Shown: piece by piece, positions 42,900 through 52,457 of the stretch
Numbering within the stretch: the stretch's first letter is position 1
Layout: the number at the start of each line of letters is the position of its first letter
From: Thiohalophilus sp.
GTDB taxonomy: Bacteria > Pseudomonadota > Gammaproteobacteria > UBA6429 > Thiohalophilaceae
NCBI RefSeq assembly: GCF_034522235.1
Contig: NZ_JAXHLN010000002.1
Location: 248,896-312,895, forward strand
DNA: 64,000 nucleotides
Direction: 5' to 3'
Translations under genes and position numbers: made by a program
Notes under the pieces: model-generated
The model's input: the letters and a program-made list of their open reading frames with translations, nothing else
Databases searched by the model: none
Told to the model about the DNA's origin: nothing

Positions 42900-44227
42900 G
42901 AGACTGTAAATAATTCTGTGTAACTGCCCGCTTAGAACTGCTCCGGCATTCTGTCCGGGAATTCAATCATAAAGCGATTGAGCGCGTTCTTCCAATGGTG
43001 AATGGGCATGGTCCATTTTTTCGATGCCGCCTGGATGGCCAGGTAGACGACCTTGAGGGCGGATTCATCGTTAGGGAAAACCTTGCGATTTTTGACCGCC
43101 TTGCGGATCACGCTGTTCAGTGATTCGATGGCGTTGGTCGTGTAGATCACCCGACGGATGTCATCCGGATAGTCGAACAGGGTAATCAGGTTGGGCCAGT
43201 GTCGCCGCCAGCTGGCACTGATCGACGGGAACTGATCATCCCAGCGAGCCGCAAAGGCGTCGAGCTCCTGCTCGGCTTCGGCCACCGTCAGGGAGGTGTA
43301 GATCTTTTTCAAATCCGCGGCGACCGCCTTGCGCTGTTTCCAGGCCACGAACTTCAGCGAGTTGCGCACCATGTGGACGATACACAGCTGGATTTTTGTT
43401 TTGGGGTAGACGGTATTGATCGCCTCGGGGAAGCCGGTCAGACCGTCCACGGCGGCGATAAAGATATCCCGGACACCCCGCTGCTGGAGTTCGGTCAACA
43501 CGGACAACCAGAACTTAGCCCCCTCGTTCTCATTGAGCCAGAGCCCCAGCAGTTCTTTCTGGCCGTCCAGGTTGATACCCAGCGCCAGATAGATGGCCTT
43601 GTTGCTGACCCGCTTGTCCTGGCGGATCTTGATGTGGATGCAGTCCAGATAGACGATGGGATAGATCTCGTCCAGCGGTCGGCACTGCCACTGCTGCACT
43701 TCCTCAATCACCTGCGCGGTGACCTGGGAGATGAGCGTAGGGGAAACCTCGACGCCGTAGAGCTCTAGTAGCATGGCAACGATATCGCGGGTACTCATGC
43801 CCCGACTGTAGAGCGCCAGGATTTTATCGTTGAACATCGGCAGACGCGTCTGCCCCTTGGGAATAATGAGCGGCTCAAACTCGCCGTTACGGTCTCGAGG
43901 CACATCGAGGGTCAGTGCGCCCTGTTCGCCTTTGAGGGTTTTGGCGCTATACCCGTTACGGCTGTTGCCGGTGTTGTGGCCGGCTGTGGCGTGCTTGGGA
44001 TAGCCGAGATGGTCAGTCATCTCGCCTTCGAGCATGGCCTCAAAGGCTTTTTGCTGAAGCTGCTGGGTCAATGCGGCAAGCTGTTCTGGCGTTTTGACTG
44101 CCTTGACCAGTTCTTCAAGCTGCGGGTCGAGATCGGTTTTGGTTTTTGTTCTTCTGCTCATGTGTCTTCTCCTTTATTATCAAGGGTATGGGACTTTGAG
44201 CAGTTACACAATTTAATTTACAGTCTC
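42900..44227 (-). mobile_element. IS256-family insertion sequence, element A copy 3 (nested)
   Basis: A 1328-bp copy in reverse orientation inside element A'. Perfect 8-bp duplication GCTTGCTG (42892-42899 and 44228-44235). It must have landed after A' did. Confidence 0.95.
42932..44161 (-). CDS. IS256-family transposase (element A copy 3)
   Basis: A 409-residue transposase with the same translation as those at 1231 and 25729. Intact. Confidence 0.96.
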   Translation of the reverse strand: MSRRTKTKTDLDPQLEELVKAVKTPEQLAALTQQLQQKAFEAMLEGEMTDHLGYPKHATAGHNTGNSRNGYSAKTLKGEQGALTLDVPRDRNGEFEPLIIPKGQTRLPMFNDKILALYSRGMSTRDIVAMLLELYGVEVSPTLISQVTAQVIEEVQQWQCRPLDEIYPIVYLDCIHIKIRQDKRVSNKAIYLALGINLDGQKELLGLWLNENEGAKFWLSVLTELQQRGVRDIFIAAVDGLTGFPEAINTVYPKTKIQLCIVHMVRNSLKFVAWKQRKAVAADLKKIYTSLTVAEAEQELDAFAARWDDQFPSISASWRRHWPNLITLFDYPDDIRRVIYTTNAIESLNSVIRKAVKNRKVFPNDESALKVVYLAIQAASKKWTMPIHHWKNALNRFMIEFPDRMPEQF

Positions 44228-45360
44228 GCTTGCTGCGCCAAAAAACCTTTGAAGCTATGCTCGAAGGCGAGATGGATGACCACCTTGGCTATCCCAAGCA
44301 TGACAAAGCCGGTCAGCATAGCGGCAACAGCCGTAACGGTTACAGCAGTAAAACCTTGAAGGGCGAGCTTGGCGAGCTGCCAATTGCCATTCCCCGGGAC
44401 CGCAACGGGGAATTTGAGCCGCTCATTATCTCCAAAAACCAGACCCGGCTACCGATTTTCAACGACAAGATCATCATGCTCTACAGCAAGGGCATGAGCA
44501 CGCGGGACATAGCTTCCACCTTGTTGGAACTGTACGGCGTTGAGGTCTCTCCTACGCTGATTTCACGGGTCACCGAGCAGGTGCTGGAACAGGTCCAGCA
44601 ATGGCAATCCCGACCCCTGGATGAGGTCTATCCCATCGTCTATCTCGACTGCATCCGGGTGAAGATCCGTCAGGACAAACGCGTCATCAACAAAGCCATT
44701 TACCTGGCGCTGGGCATCAACCTGGACGGCCAGAAAGAACTGCTGGGGCTGTGGCTCGCGGAAAACGAGGGTGCCAAGTTCTGGCTGTCCGTGCTCACCG
44801 AACTGCAACAACGGGGCCTGAAGGACATTTTCATCGCCTCGGTGGATGGGCTGACAGGCTTCCCGGAAGCCATTAACACCGTTTACCCGAAGACCCAGAT
44901 CCAGCTATGCATCGTGCATATGGTGCGCAACTCGCTCAAATTCGTCTCCTGGAAAGAACGCAAGACCGTTGCCGCTGACCTGAAAAAGATCTACGCCTCC
45001 CTCACTGTCGAGGAGGCCGAGCGAGAGCTGGCCGCCTTTGCCGAGCGCTGGGATGAGAAGTTTCCGTCCATCAGCACGGCCTGGCGCAAACACTGGCCGA
45101 ATCTCATCACCCTGTTTAACTACCCGGATGATATTCGTAAAGTAATTTACACCACCAACGCTATCGAATCCCTCAATAGCGTTATCCGTAAGGCCGTCAA
45201 CAACCGTAAGGTCTTTCCGAATGACGACGCGGCACTCAAGGTCGTCTATCTGGCCATGCAGGCGGCCTCCAAGAAATGGACCATGCCCATTCACCATTGG
45301 AAGGACGCCTTGAATCGTTTTATGATTGAGTTTCCGGATAGAATGCCGGAGCAGTTCTAA
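44228..45360 (+). pseudogene. IS256-family transposase (element A'), 3' part
   Basis: 376-residue frame that reads LLRQKTFEAMLEGEMDDHLG onward and carries the whole DDE core. It is highly similar to the element A protein with scattered substitutions. It lacks the first 35 residues because of the nested insertion; the ORF as present begins at an internal start near 44230. Confidence 0.9.
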
Positions 45361-45422
45361 CCGGGCAGTTACACAGAATTATTTACAGTCTCAGAGTTAC
45401 TAGTTTTTATATAGGTCTGCCT

Positions 45423-46720
45423 GGTAGTGTTCAGAATTCTGTGTCATTCCATTAAACTGTCTATAAAAGGTATGACACATGAAAAAACAAATCAACTTCG
45501 ACATGGATGCGGCGCTCAAGGCGTTGCGTGAAGGCCAGGACCTCAGTGGCAAGGACGGGGTCCTCACCCCGCTGATCAAGCAGCTCACCGAAGCGGCCAT
45601 GCAAGCCGAGCTGGAGACGCATCTGGACGCCCAAGAGACGCCCAATCGCAAAAATGGCAGCACCTCAAAAACCATGAAAAGCGCCGCCGGGCCATTTGAG
45701 TTGGACACCCCTCGCGACCGGGCCGGGACCTTTGAGCCGCAGCTGGTCAAAAAGCACCAGACACATCTGACCGATGAGCTCGAACGCAAGGTCATTGCGT
45801 TGTTTGCTCTGGGTATGAGCTATCAGGACATCCGCGACCACATTGGTGACATGTACGGCATCGCGCTGTCCAATGGCACCCTCAATGCCGTCACCGACAA
45901 GCTCCTGCCCGAGCTGGCCGCCTGGCGGGAACGGGACCTGGAGGCCATCTATCCGATTGTCTGGCTCGACGCCATCCATTACAAAATCAAGGAGAACGGC
46001 CGGTATGTTAGCAAGGCCATCTACACCATCCTGGGCCTGAACATCGACGGCAAAAAAGAGCTGCTGGGCCTGTATCTGTCGGACACCGAAGGCGCCCACC
46101 ACTGGCTGAGCGTGCTCACCGATCTGCATAACCGGGGTGTCAAGGACATTCTGATCGCCTGCGTGGACGGCCTCAAGGGCTTTCCCGAGGCCATCGAAAG
46201 CCTCTACCCCGATACCGAGATCCAGCACTGCATCATTCACCAGATCCGAAACTCGCTAAAGTACGTCGGCTCGAAAAATCACAAAGCCTTCATGGCCGAT
46301 CTCAAAACCGTCTATAAAGCCGCCACCCTCAATGCCGCCGAGACAGCCCTGGATGAACTGGAAGCCAAATGGGGTGACAAGTACCCCATGGTGATCCAGT
46401 CCTGGCGCAGTAAATGGCCTACGCTATCGGCCTATTTCAAATATCCGGACTACGTGCGCACCGCCATTTACACCACCAATGCCGTCGAAGCCGTGCATCG
46501 TCAGTTCCGCAAGCTGACCAAAACCAAGGGCGGGTTCGCCAATGAAAACAGCTTACTCAAATTACTCTATGCCGGTATACTCAAGGCGTCCGAGCGCTGG
46601 ACGCACCCGGTGAAAAACTGGAACCTGACCCTCTCGCAACTGGCGATCCATTTTGAGGGCAGGCTGGAAAAACATATTGAGCTATAAGTGCTTCGGTGAC
46701 ACAGAGTTTTGAACACCCTC
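45423..46720 (+). mobile_element. IS256-family insertion sequence, element B copy 2
   Basis: A 1298-bp copy with perfect 8-bp duplication GTCTGCCT (45415-45422 and 46721-46728). It lies in the last codons of the AbiEii-like gene. The 22-bp piece 45401-45422 and the 6 bp 46729-46734 are the separated end of that gene. Confidence 0.95.
45479..46687 (+). CDS. IS256-family transposase (element B copy 2)
   Basis: A 402-residue protein with the same translation as 40241-41449. Intact. Confidence 0.95.
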   Translation: MKKQINFDMDAALKALREGQDLSGKDGVLTPLIKQLTEAAMQAELETHLDAQETPNRKNGSTSKTMKSAAGPFELDTPRDRAGTFEPQLVKKHQTHLTDELERKVIALFALGMSYQDIRDHIGDMYGIALSNGTLNAVTDKLLPELAAWRERDLEAIYPIVWLDAIHYKIKENGRYVSKAIYTILGLNIDGKKELLGLYLSDTEGAHHWLSVLTDLHNRGVKDILIACVDGLKGFPEAIESLYPDTEIQHCIIHQIRNSLKYVGSKNHKAFMADLKTVYKAATLNAAETALDELEAKWGDKYPMVIQSWRSKWPTLSAYFKYPDYVRTAIYTTNAVEAVHRQFRKLTKTKGGFANENSLLKLLYAGILKASERWTHPVKNWNLTLSQLAIHFEGRLEKHIEL

Positions 46721-46768
46721 GTCTGCCTTGGTAAATAAATTAAAGAGGTCACGAAAAACCACAAGCTC

Positions 46769-46822
46769 GGGGTCAGGTCTTGCCTTTTGCCTTTCAAGAA
46801 GCAAAACGTAAGACCTGACCCC
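46769..46822. repeat. Dispersed palindromic repeat (GGGGTCAGGTCTTGC type), copy 3
   Basis: GGGGTCAGGTCTTGCCTTTT, then AAGACCTGACCCC: a 13-bp stem with an internal loop. It follows the original end of the AbiE operon and may have served as its terminator. Confidence 0.7.
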
Positions 46823-46842
46823 AGGAATTCAGGAATTCATGC

Positions 46843-46977
46843 GTGGCGGAGGCCGCGACGGGTTTGTCGAGTCTGTCGGTGATATACGATTTCTTTAAAG
46901 GCGCCGGCATTGCCTTTGTCGGTAGCCTCTTGCTGAACCTGTTGATGTATCTCAAGATCAAACAGGATGCGTCGTAG
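46843..46977 (+). CDS. Possible small membrane protein (44 aa)
   Basis: GTG start at 46843 with AGGA 8 nt upstream. The product has one strong membrane helix (GAGIAFVGSLLLNLLMYLKI) and a short KQDAS tail. The frame is open upstream, so it may be the end of a lost larger gene. No family is recognised. Confidence 0.35.
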   Translation: MAEAATGLSSLSVIYDFFKGAGIAFVGSLLLNLLMYLKIKQDAS

Positions 46978-47076
46978 CTTTTGTACCCATTTCTGTTTGT
47001 TATACTGTTGGTCACATATTATATTGTTGTTATATGAAGCATTAGAGTCATTCACCGCGACGGATTTACCTGATCC

Positions 47077-48777
47077 ATGCTAGATATGCGTCTGCCAATC
47101 CTGATTCGATGTGCTAGTGCCATCGCTTTAATAATCGTAATGACAATGGCGCTGCCCGGGCCGACGGCCGGGGCCGCCGAACTCTCCGAGGAACAGCGTG
47201 AGGCGGTGGCGGAGCGCCTCGGTATCACGCCCGAGGAGCTGGAGGCGCTGCAACGTGGCGAGTTCAGTGGCGAGAAGCTGTTTGAGTTGCAGCGGCGCAT
47301 GGGCGAGGGGCTGTCCGAAAGCCTGCAGGATCCCAACGTGCGCCGCCGCCTTCAGGAGAACATGCCCGGCGACTCGGAACAGAAGGTCTTCGATGCTTAC
47401 GATCGCAACCCGGCGGTGCTCGACCCCTGTCTCGTGGGCCGCTGGCGGCTGGATAATGGGACGGCCAGCACCGATAACATCGCCTTTAGTGGCCTCTTCG
47501 AACTTGAGATCAATCCCTCCGGTCGCAGCCGCGCTCACTACCGCGACTTTACCGAAGAAATCATGACCCGGAGCGTGTTCAATGGTGAGAAGACAGGCTG
47601 CGTACGGGGCCAGTCGCCGCGGAGTGTGCTCATTGAATGGGAACCGGGAACTATTGAGGAGAAGCGCGAACACGTTGTTACCGGCGTGATGGTCGAAGAG
47701 GAGGCGGATGGTGGTCCGCGTATGCCCGCAGGCTATGAGATCTATCGCTGTGCGGATAACGCCATTGTGTTTGGCGGTACGCGCTTCGAGGGTGCCGGCA
47801 AGGCACCCTGCGAGGATCTGGTGAGCCGCGCGCGGGAGCGGTTTCATATCCCGCCACCGGGCGAGTCGGGTCACGATGTGCTGGACGGCTGGTGGCTGCA
47901 TGAAGCCAGGCGCGGCAACCCCCGCGCGCAGCGGGCGGGTCTCATGCGCGGGCGCCAGGTGCTGGCGCGGCAACTGGCCGAGTACCTGGAGGCGCATCCG
48001 GATGCGCGCCGGCACATCGAGGACACGATGGAGATGTTTGAACGGGAGCTGGGGATCGAGGCCGGCGACGGTGAAGGTGAACGCTTCGGGGCCGATCTCA
48101 ATACCGACGAGCTCCCGATTGATACGGCGCTGGTCCTGGCCAAGGGCGCTCGCGAAAGCGGTGTGGCGGATCTGTTGTCCACCTCCGATCGCGTCATCGT
48201 CTCATCGGGTAGGGAGGTGCACCCGGAGGGTGAGTCCGGACTCGATTATCTGTTTAATCACCGGGATGATTTTCCCCCCTCCGCGCAGGATGATATTCGG
48301 CCGGTGCCGCGGGAGGAATTGACCGAACGTGGCCGGGCCCGCGCATCGCCGCCGGCGCCGGCCCGGCTTCCGTTGAAGTATCTGCTGGCTGCGTTCATCG
48401 TGGAGACACGCCGCGCTGAACAGGGATTCGTGCAAAAGCTGCGTGAGGAGATGGACGGCCGCAGCACTGCGGAACTTCGTCGGGCGTTGAACAACATGTC
48501 GGATGGGGCGCGCCGCGCCTGGTCCCAATTACATTTCGGCCTGCCCGGTGCGGTGCGCAACGTGCTGCGCGAAATAGCTGCTAGTACACCGGGCGATGAA
48601 CCACCTGATCTGGATCGGCTTCTTACGGATCCCACGTTTCGCAGTCCGGATTTTTCGACCGCCGTAGTGCGTTTCGGGATCCGCCGTTCACTGGTGACCG
48701 CTGCCGAGGCGTGGCTCATCGAAAACTATCGCAGCGATTGTCGCCTGCAGGGTGGATGTGCCTTGAGGGCGGAGTAA
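47077..48777 (+). CDS. Exported protein of unknown function (566 aa)
   Basis: Signal peptide at residues 1-33 (RCASAIALIIVMTMALPGPT, cleavage near AGA-AEL). The mature protein is acidic and helical at its start: EQREAVAERLGITPEELEAL onward. A central region with paired Cys (DPCLVGRWRLDNG, GCVRGQ, IYRCADN, APCEDL) has WRL/beta-rich character, followed by a helical C-terminal half ending SDCRLQGGCALRAE. GC-rich, unlike the island to the left. No domain is recognised; probably periplasmic. The next gene also encodes a large secreted Cys-containing protein. Confidence 0.75.
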   Translation: MLDMRLPILIRCASAIALIIVMTMALPGPTAGAAELSEEQREAVAERLGITPEELEALQRGEFSGEKLFELQRRMGEGLSESLQDPNVRRRLQENMPGDSEQKVFDAYDRNPAVLDPCLVGRWRLDNGTASTDNIAFSGLFELEINPSGRSRAHYRDFTEEIMTRSVFNGEKTGCVRGQSPRSVLIEWEPGTIEEKREHVVTGVMVEEEADGGPRMPAGYEIYRCADNAIVFGGTRFEGAGKAPCEDLVSRARERFHIPPPGESGHDVLDGWWLHEARRGNPRAQRAGLMRGRQVLARQLAEYLEAHPDARRHIEDTMEMFERELGIEAGDGEGERFGADLNTDELPIDTALVLAKGARESGVADLLSTSDRVIVSSGREVHPEGESGLDYLFNHRDDFPPSAQDDIRPVPREELTERGRARASPPAPARLPLKYLLAAFIVETRRAEQGFVQKLREEMDGRSTAELRRALNNMSDGARRAWSQLHFGLPGAVRNVLREIAASTPGDEPPDLDRLLTDPTFRSPDFSTAVVRFGIRRSLVTAAEAWLIENYRSDCRLQGGCALRAE

Positions 48778-49085
48778 AAATGGCAATGGCGGGGTTGGCA
48801 ATGGCGGGGTCGGACCCCGGCAATAAATTATTGTTTTTGATCGCAATTTTGTGGGGATACCTCGGTCTTTGACACCTTTTTCTGTTGGTGGGCGTCGCTG
48901 CGACATGACCGGGTTGCCACGTGGTGGTCAGGGTAGTTTTTGGGCGAAAAGGGGATTTATACTTCCTATATTTCGACACACTATCATTGACCCGGCTTCG
49001 GCCATCCAGGCATACCGACAACCGAAAAGACCTGGAAAACCTCCCCGCCGAATCTCAGGGAAGACAACAATAACAAGGAGGCAGT
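48778..49085. other. Intergenic region between the two exported-protein genes
   Basis: No gene seen. Starts with two short direct repeats (TGGCAATGGCGGGGT) and the inverted element GGGGTCGGACCCC, which may terminate transcription. ACAAGGAGGC just before 49086 is a good ribosome binding site for the next gene. Confidence 0.5.
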
Positions 49086-51602
49086 ATGCACCGCGCGCTC
49101 GCGCTCATTTTTATCCCCCTGCTTATGGTCAGCGCCTCGGTCTGCGGCGATGAGCTGACACCAATGCGTCTGAAGCTCGAGCCCCAGGTCGTCCAGCTCG
49201 TCCTCAGCGCCCAGCTAAAGTTTGCGGATAGTGCCCTGATACAGGGTCTGGCGGAACAGGACCGAAGCGTGGTGCGCAAACAGGCTCGCAGGATCCGCCG
49301 GCTGCGCCCGGACCTCTACGCCGACGGCGTCGCCACCGGCGAGCTGCAGCGCCAGGTCGGCGCCGAGCTCAGCATCCGGGTTCGCCGGGCCCACGACAAC
49401 GGCCCACTGCGCACCACCCGCACGGAGGTGCGAGACACCCAGGCCGGGCGCGTCGATCTCTCCCGTGGGCGGCACTTCGCCCGCTACGCCGCGGCCCTGG
49501 CCGCCGGCGACCGGGACGGGCAGCTCGCGGTGCTCAGTGAATTCCAGCTCGGCCTGCTGGCCCTGAGCGCCGACCAGGTGGAGAGCTTCGCCAACCGCCT
49601 CGGCACGGTCCTGGAAAGCCAGACCCGGCGCATCGAGGACCGACTGGGCGAGGATCGCCTGGGCGAAGCCCTGGCGGCCGTGGCCAACCCCGCTCTGCTG
49701 GTGTTCGACCTGATCAAGCACCGCGGTTACAACGAGTTGCACCGCTGGCTCAGCCGGCATCGCGATGAGCTGGGCGAAAGCGCCCCGCACGTGGCGCGGA
49801 TCTATAGCTTCGATCGCATCAGCGGGGCCCTGATCGGCTTCGACGAGGCCGGGCTGCTGCTGGACAACCTCAACGAGCTGCTCGACCCGCGCAACATCGC
49901 CTACGGCCACTGCAGCATTGGCCAGATGGCCAGCGCCGGCGCGAAGACCGGCAACTTCGGCTGCGGCATCGGTCCGCACTGTCGGCAAACCACGGCCGAA
50001 GGCATCGATGTGAAGCTGATTAAGGATCGCTTCGGCCGCAAGCGCGTGGTCGACACCAGCGCCCCGCCGACGACCGGCTTCGGCGTCCACCCGGATATGC
50101 TCACGGGACGTTGCGGCAGCGTCGGCGCGGGCGGCGGTCAAAGCGGTGGCGGCGCCGGACCATTTTCCGGCGGCCACCACGGCTTCGCCAGTTGCATGGC
50201 CGGGGCCATGTATCTGGAGGCAATGGCCAACGACCCGGCCCGTTGCCGGCTCAAGGCCATGGCCAAACTCCAGCGTGCCCGCAGCGGTGGCCTGGTCGTC
50301 GTACCCGGCGGCGAGGGCGGACCGATGATCGCCGGCATCCTCGGTGAGGACGGCTGCCAGTCCAATCCGCGCATGGACCTGCCTGACGGTAACCGCCCGG
50401 TCGGTCCGGAGGCCGAGGCCTTCAACATGCAGTACAGCCTGTCCAAGCTGCTCAAGAAAAAGGGCAGCTGGCTGCGCGCGGCACTTCAAACCGCCACCGA
50501 TCACGAACTCTCCGACGAGGACTTTGAGACGTTGGAGGAATCACTGATGGACGCCGATCTGTGTCATGACTGTCTGGACAAGGACGAGGATAATATCCAG
50601 ATGGGCGAGATGAACTGCGTCGGTCGAGGTCTTTCCAGCGACTGTCAGCCAAAGATCACCATGGACGTCGAGCACATCACCGAGGAGGAAGGCGAAAACG
50701 GCAATTGCGCCAGCGCCTGTCAGCAGGAAATGGCCATGACCCTCATCGAGGAACTGCTGCACGCGGCTCACGCCCTGGATATGACCCTCAGGGAATGGGC
50801 CTACGCCGGCGACGACCTGGACCACTCCCAGATGGACGCCCTGGTCGAAGGACGGGGTACCGGCTTCAGTGTGGTGGATAAAGCGAAGAAGGCCGCCGAG
50901 GAGCAGAAGAAAAAGCAGCAGGAACAGCAACAAGGCGGCGGCCAGGAAAAGATGCCCGACCCACTCAGCCCGCCGCGCCAGTGCGGTCCCGTGGCCGAGG
51001 CCTACCGGGACCTGATGGCCTGCGAGGCTGGCTCGGTCGCGGGCATGAAGGACGGCGACCCGGTTCGAATGCCGGGCACGGACGAGGACAGCGTCGCCGG
51101 CAAACCGTCGCTGGGTAACACCGACGGCAATGTCGACCCCTCTGAGGACCAGTGGATCGACGCCCAGTACGGCGACAATGCCTTCAGCCGCTGCATGGCG
51201 GAAAACAAGCAGATGGTGGTCACCGCCGACGGCAAGGTCCGTGTGATCGGCGGCCGCAGTGGCCAGGGCCAGGCCTGCGGGGCGCTGGACTGTATGCCCC
51301 CGGCCCGGGCGCGCAAGGTGGGCGGGATCTGCCGCTGCGTCAACGAGATGGGCCGCGGGGCGGCGCTGGAAGCTGTGGCCGCCGCCGAGAAGCGACGCAC
51401 CTGCGGGGCCATGATCGTCGACTGCGCCGCGCAGCCGCTGTCCCCCTGCTGCGGTAACAAGGGCGGAGTGCCGGGTGGCCTGGATCTGGGCGATGGCGGC
51501 ATCGGCCCCGACCCGAAGGTCTTCGACCCGGGCGCCCTACGCCTGCGGGACAAGCTCAAGATCGGCCCCGCCGTCACCGGCGGCGAGTCCGAGCCGGACT
51601 GA
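49086..51602 (+). CDS. Large exported cysteine-rich protein of unknown function (838 aa)
   Basis: Signal peptide MHRALALIFIPLLMVSASVC (cleavage near residue 20-22). Residues about 25-270 are helical and rich in Arg/Leu. From about 275 the protein has many Cys-containing loops: GHCSIGQM, GCGIGPHCRQ, GRCGSVGAGGGQSGGG, DLCHDCLDKDEDN, GNCASACQQEM, CGALDCMPP, GICRCVNEMG, SPCCGNKGG. There is a Gly-rich linker and a Lys/Gln-rich charged stretch near 605. The segment IEELLHAAHALD is not a true HExxH motif. More than 25 Cys suggest extensive disulfides or metal binding outside the cytoplasm. No family recognised. Confidence 0.75.
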   Translation: MHRALALIFIPLLMVSASVCGDELTPMRLKLEPQVVQLVLSAQLKFADSALIQGLAEQDRSVVRKQARRIRRLRPDLYADGVATGELQRQVGAELSIRVRRAHDNGPLRTTRTEVRDTQAGRVDLSRGRHFARYAAALAAGDRDGQLAVLSEFQLGLLALSADQVESFANRLGTVLESQTRRIEDRLGEDRLGEALAAVANPALLVFDLIKHRGYNELHRWLSRHRDELGESAPHVARIYSFDRISGALIGFDEAGLLLDNLNELLDPRNIAYGHCSIGQMASAGAKTGNFGCGIGPHCRQTTAEGIDVKLIKDRFGRKRVVDTSAPPTTGFGVHPDMLTGRCGSVGAGGGQSGGGAGPFSGGHHGFASCMAGAMYLEAMANDPARCRLKAMAKLQRARSGGLVVVPGGEGGPMIAGILGEDGCQSNPRMDLPDGNRPVGPEAEAFNMQYSLSKLLKKKGSWLRAALQTATDHELSDEDFETLEESLMDADLCHDCLDKDEDNIQMGEMNCVGRGLSSDCQPKITMDVEHITEEEGENGNCASACQQEMAMTLIEELLHAAHALDMTLREWAYAGDDLDHSQMDALVEGRGTGFSVVDKAKKAAEEQKKKQQEQQQGGGQEKMPDPLSPPRQCGPVAEAYRDLMACEAGSVAGMKDGDPVRMPGTDEDSVAGKPSLGNTDGNVDPSEDQWIDAQYGDNAFSRCMAENKQMVVTADGKVRVIGGRSGQGQACGALDCMPPARARKVGGICRCVNEMGRGAALEAVAAAEKRRTCGAMIVDCAAQPLSPCCGNKGGVPGGLDLGDGGIGPDPKVFDPGALRLRDKLKIGPAVTGGESEPD

Positions 51603-51767
51603 AGACCACCGGCCGGTGGGGCCTAAGTGCCTTCACCGGCCCGCGTCAACATGTTCCAACTGTGGAATCCGGGGACTATGGAATAACGACATGGCGGGGC
51701 TGGCTAATGGGCGACCTGGCAATCTCACCTCGTTCCGTGTGCGTCGGAATCCAGATAAAATAAACAG

Positions 51768-52265
51768 ATGTCACTCTATCTGCCACTATTTAAGGCCCTC
51801 AACGATGCTGATGTGCAATATATCATCGTTGGCGGCCTGGCAACGGTCCTGCATGGGTATGCCCGCTTGACGGCGGATATCGACCTGGTGATCAATCTCG
51901 AACAGCGAGAGGCGGGGAAAGCGGTTACTGCTATCCTGGCAACAGGTCTGACGCCACGTTTACCGGTTGACCCGATGCAATTGACAGATAAGGCCACGCG
52001 CGAATCCTGGATCAACGACAAAAACATGCTGGTGTTTTCCTTTTACGATCAAAACAATCCATTAATGGTCCTTGCCGTATTTGTGCATGAACCGTTCCCC
52101 TTCTCAGAAATGGCACAACGAGCCGTTCCAATGGATATCGGCGGGATAACCGTGTCGGTATGTGCTATACAGGACCTGATTGCAATGAAAACCGGCACTG
52201 GCAGGGCGAAAGACGAAGAAGACATCAAGTACTTGCAGAGTTTATTGAGCAACAATGAAAACTGA
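51768..52265 (+). CDS. AbiEii/MNT-type nucleotidyltransferase
   Basis: A 165-residue protein: ADVQYIIVGGLATVLHGYAR and LTADIDLVINLE form the nucleotidyltransferase GG...DxD signature, and CAIQDLIAMKTGTGRAKDEE is the conserved C-terminal helix. The family includes toxins of type IV systems and minimal nucleotidyltransferases. Start at the ATG in AAACAGATG. Its end overlaps the next small gene by 11 bp, suggesting a two-gene module. Confidence 0.85.
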   Translation: MSLYLPLFKALNDADVQYIIVGGLATVLHGYARLTADIDLVINLEQREAGKAVTAILATGLTPRLPVDPMQLTDKATRESWINDKNMLVFSFYDQNNPLMVLAVFVHEPFPFSEMAQRAVPMDIGGITVSVCAIQDLIAMKTGTGRAKDEEDIKYLQSLLSNNEN

Positions 52266-52425
52266 GCAAAACAAGCAACCAAATAAATTGACTGTCGATG
52301 AGAAAGCGCAGCTCAAACGCTGGGCCAGCGCCACACCGGCCCAGCGCCTGGCGTGGCTGGAAGAGGCGCAGCAGATCGCGTTGAAATCAGGCGCATTGAA
52401 AAGCAATTCAAGAGGGCAGAACTAA
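52255..52425 (+). CDS. Small protein paired with nucleotidyltransferase (56 aa)
   Basis: MKTEQNKQPNKLTVDEKAQL then KRWASATPAQRLAWLEEAQQ, ending SNSRGQN. Highly charged and helical; the ATPAQRLAWLEEA segment is often seen in small partners of nucleotidyltransferase genes. It overlaps the preceding gene by 11 bp in another frame, so translation is probably coupled. Likely the antitoxin or partner subunit; this is inference. Confidence 0.7.
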   Translation: MKTEQNKQPNKLTVDEKAQLKRWASATPAQRLAWLEEAQQIALKSGALKSNSRGQN

Positions 52426-52457
52426 AAGATAAAGCCCTTTGCTCTTCCTGAACGTGA

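Larger units (their letters stand above)
42729..45392 (+). mobile_element. IS256-family element A' (variant), itself split by element A copy 3
   Basis: The element starts GAGACTGTAAAT at 42729 and ends at 45392, with the perfect duplication AGAGTTAC (42721-42728 and 45393-45400). Removing the nested element at 42900-44227 and one TSD copy leaves 1328 bp, the same length as element A. The sequence is related to A but clearly diverged. Confidence 0.93.

Noticed and set aside
46794..47055. Minus-strand frames of about 73 residues after the AbiE region
   Set aside because: Two overlapping frames with no family resemblance; the plus-strand 44-residue frame with a membrane helix is a better candidate.
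50728..50800. Zinc protease motif in the 838-residue protein (EELLHAAH)
   Set aside because: The order is not HExxH, and no third ligand pattern is visible.
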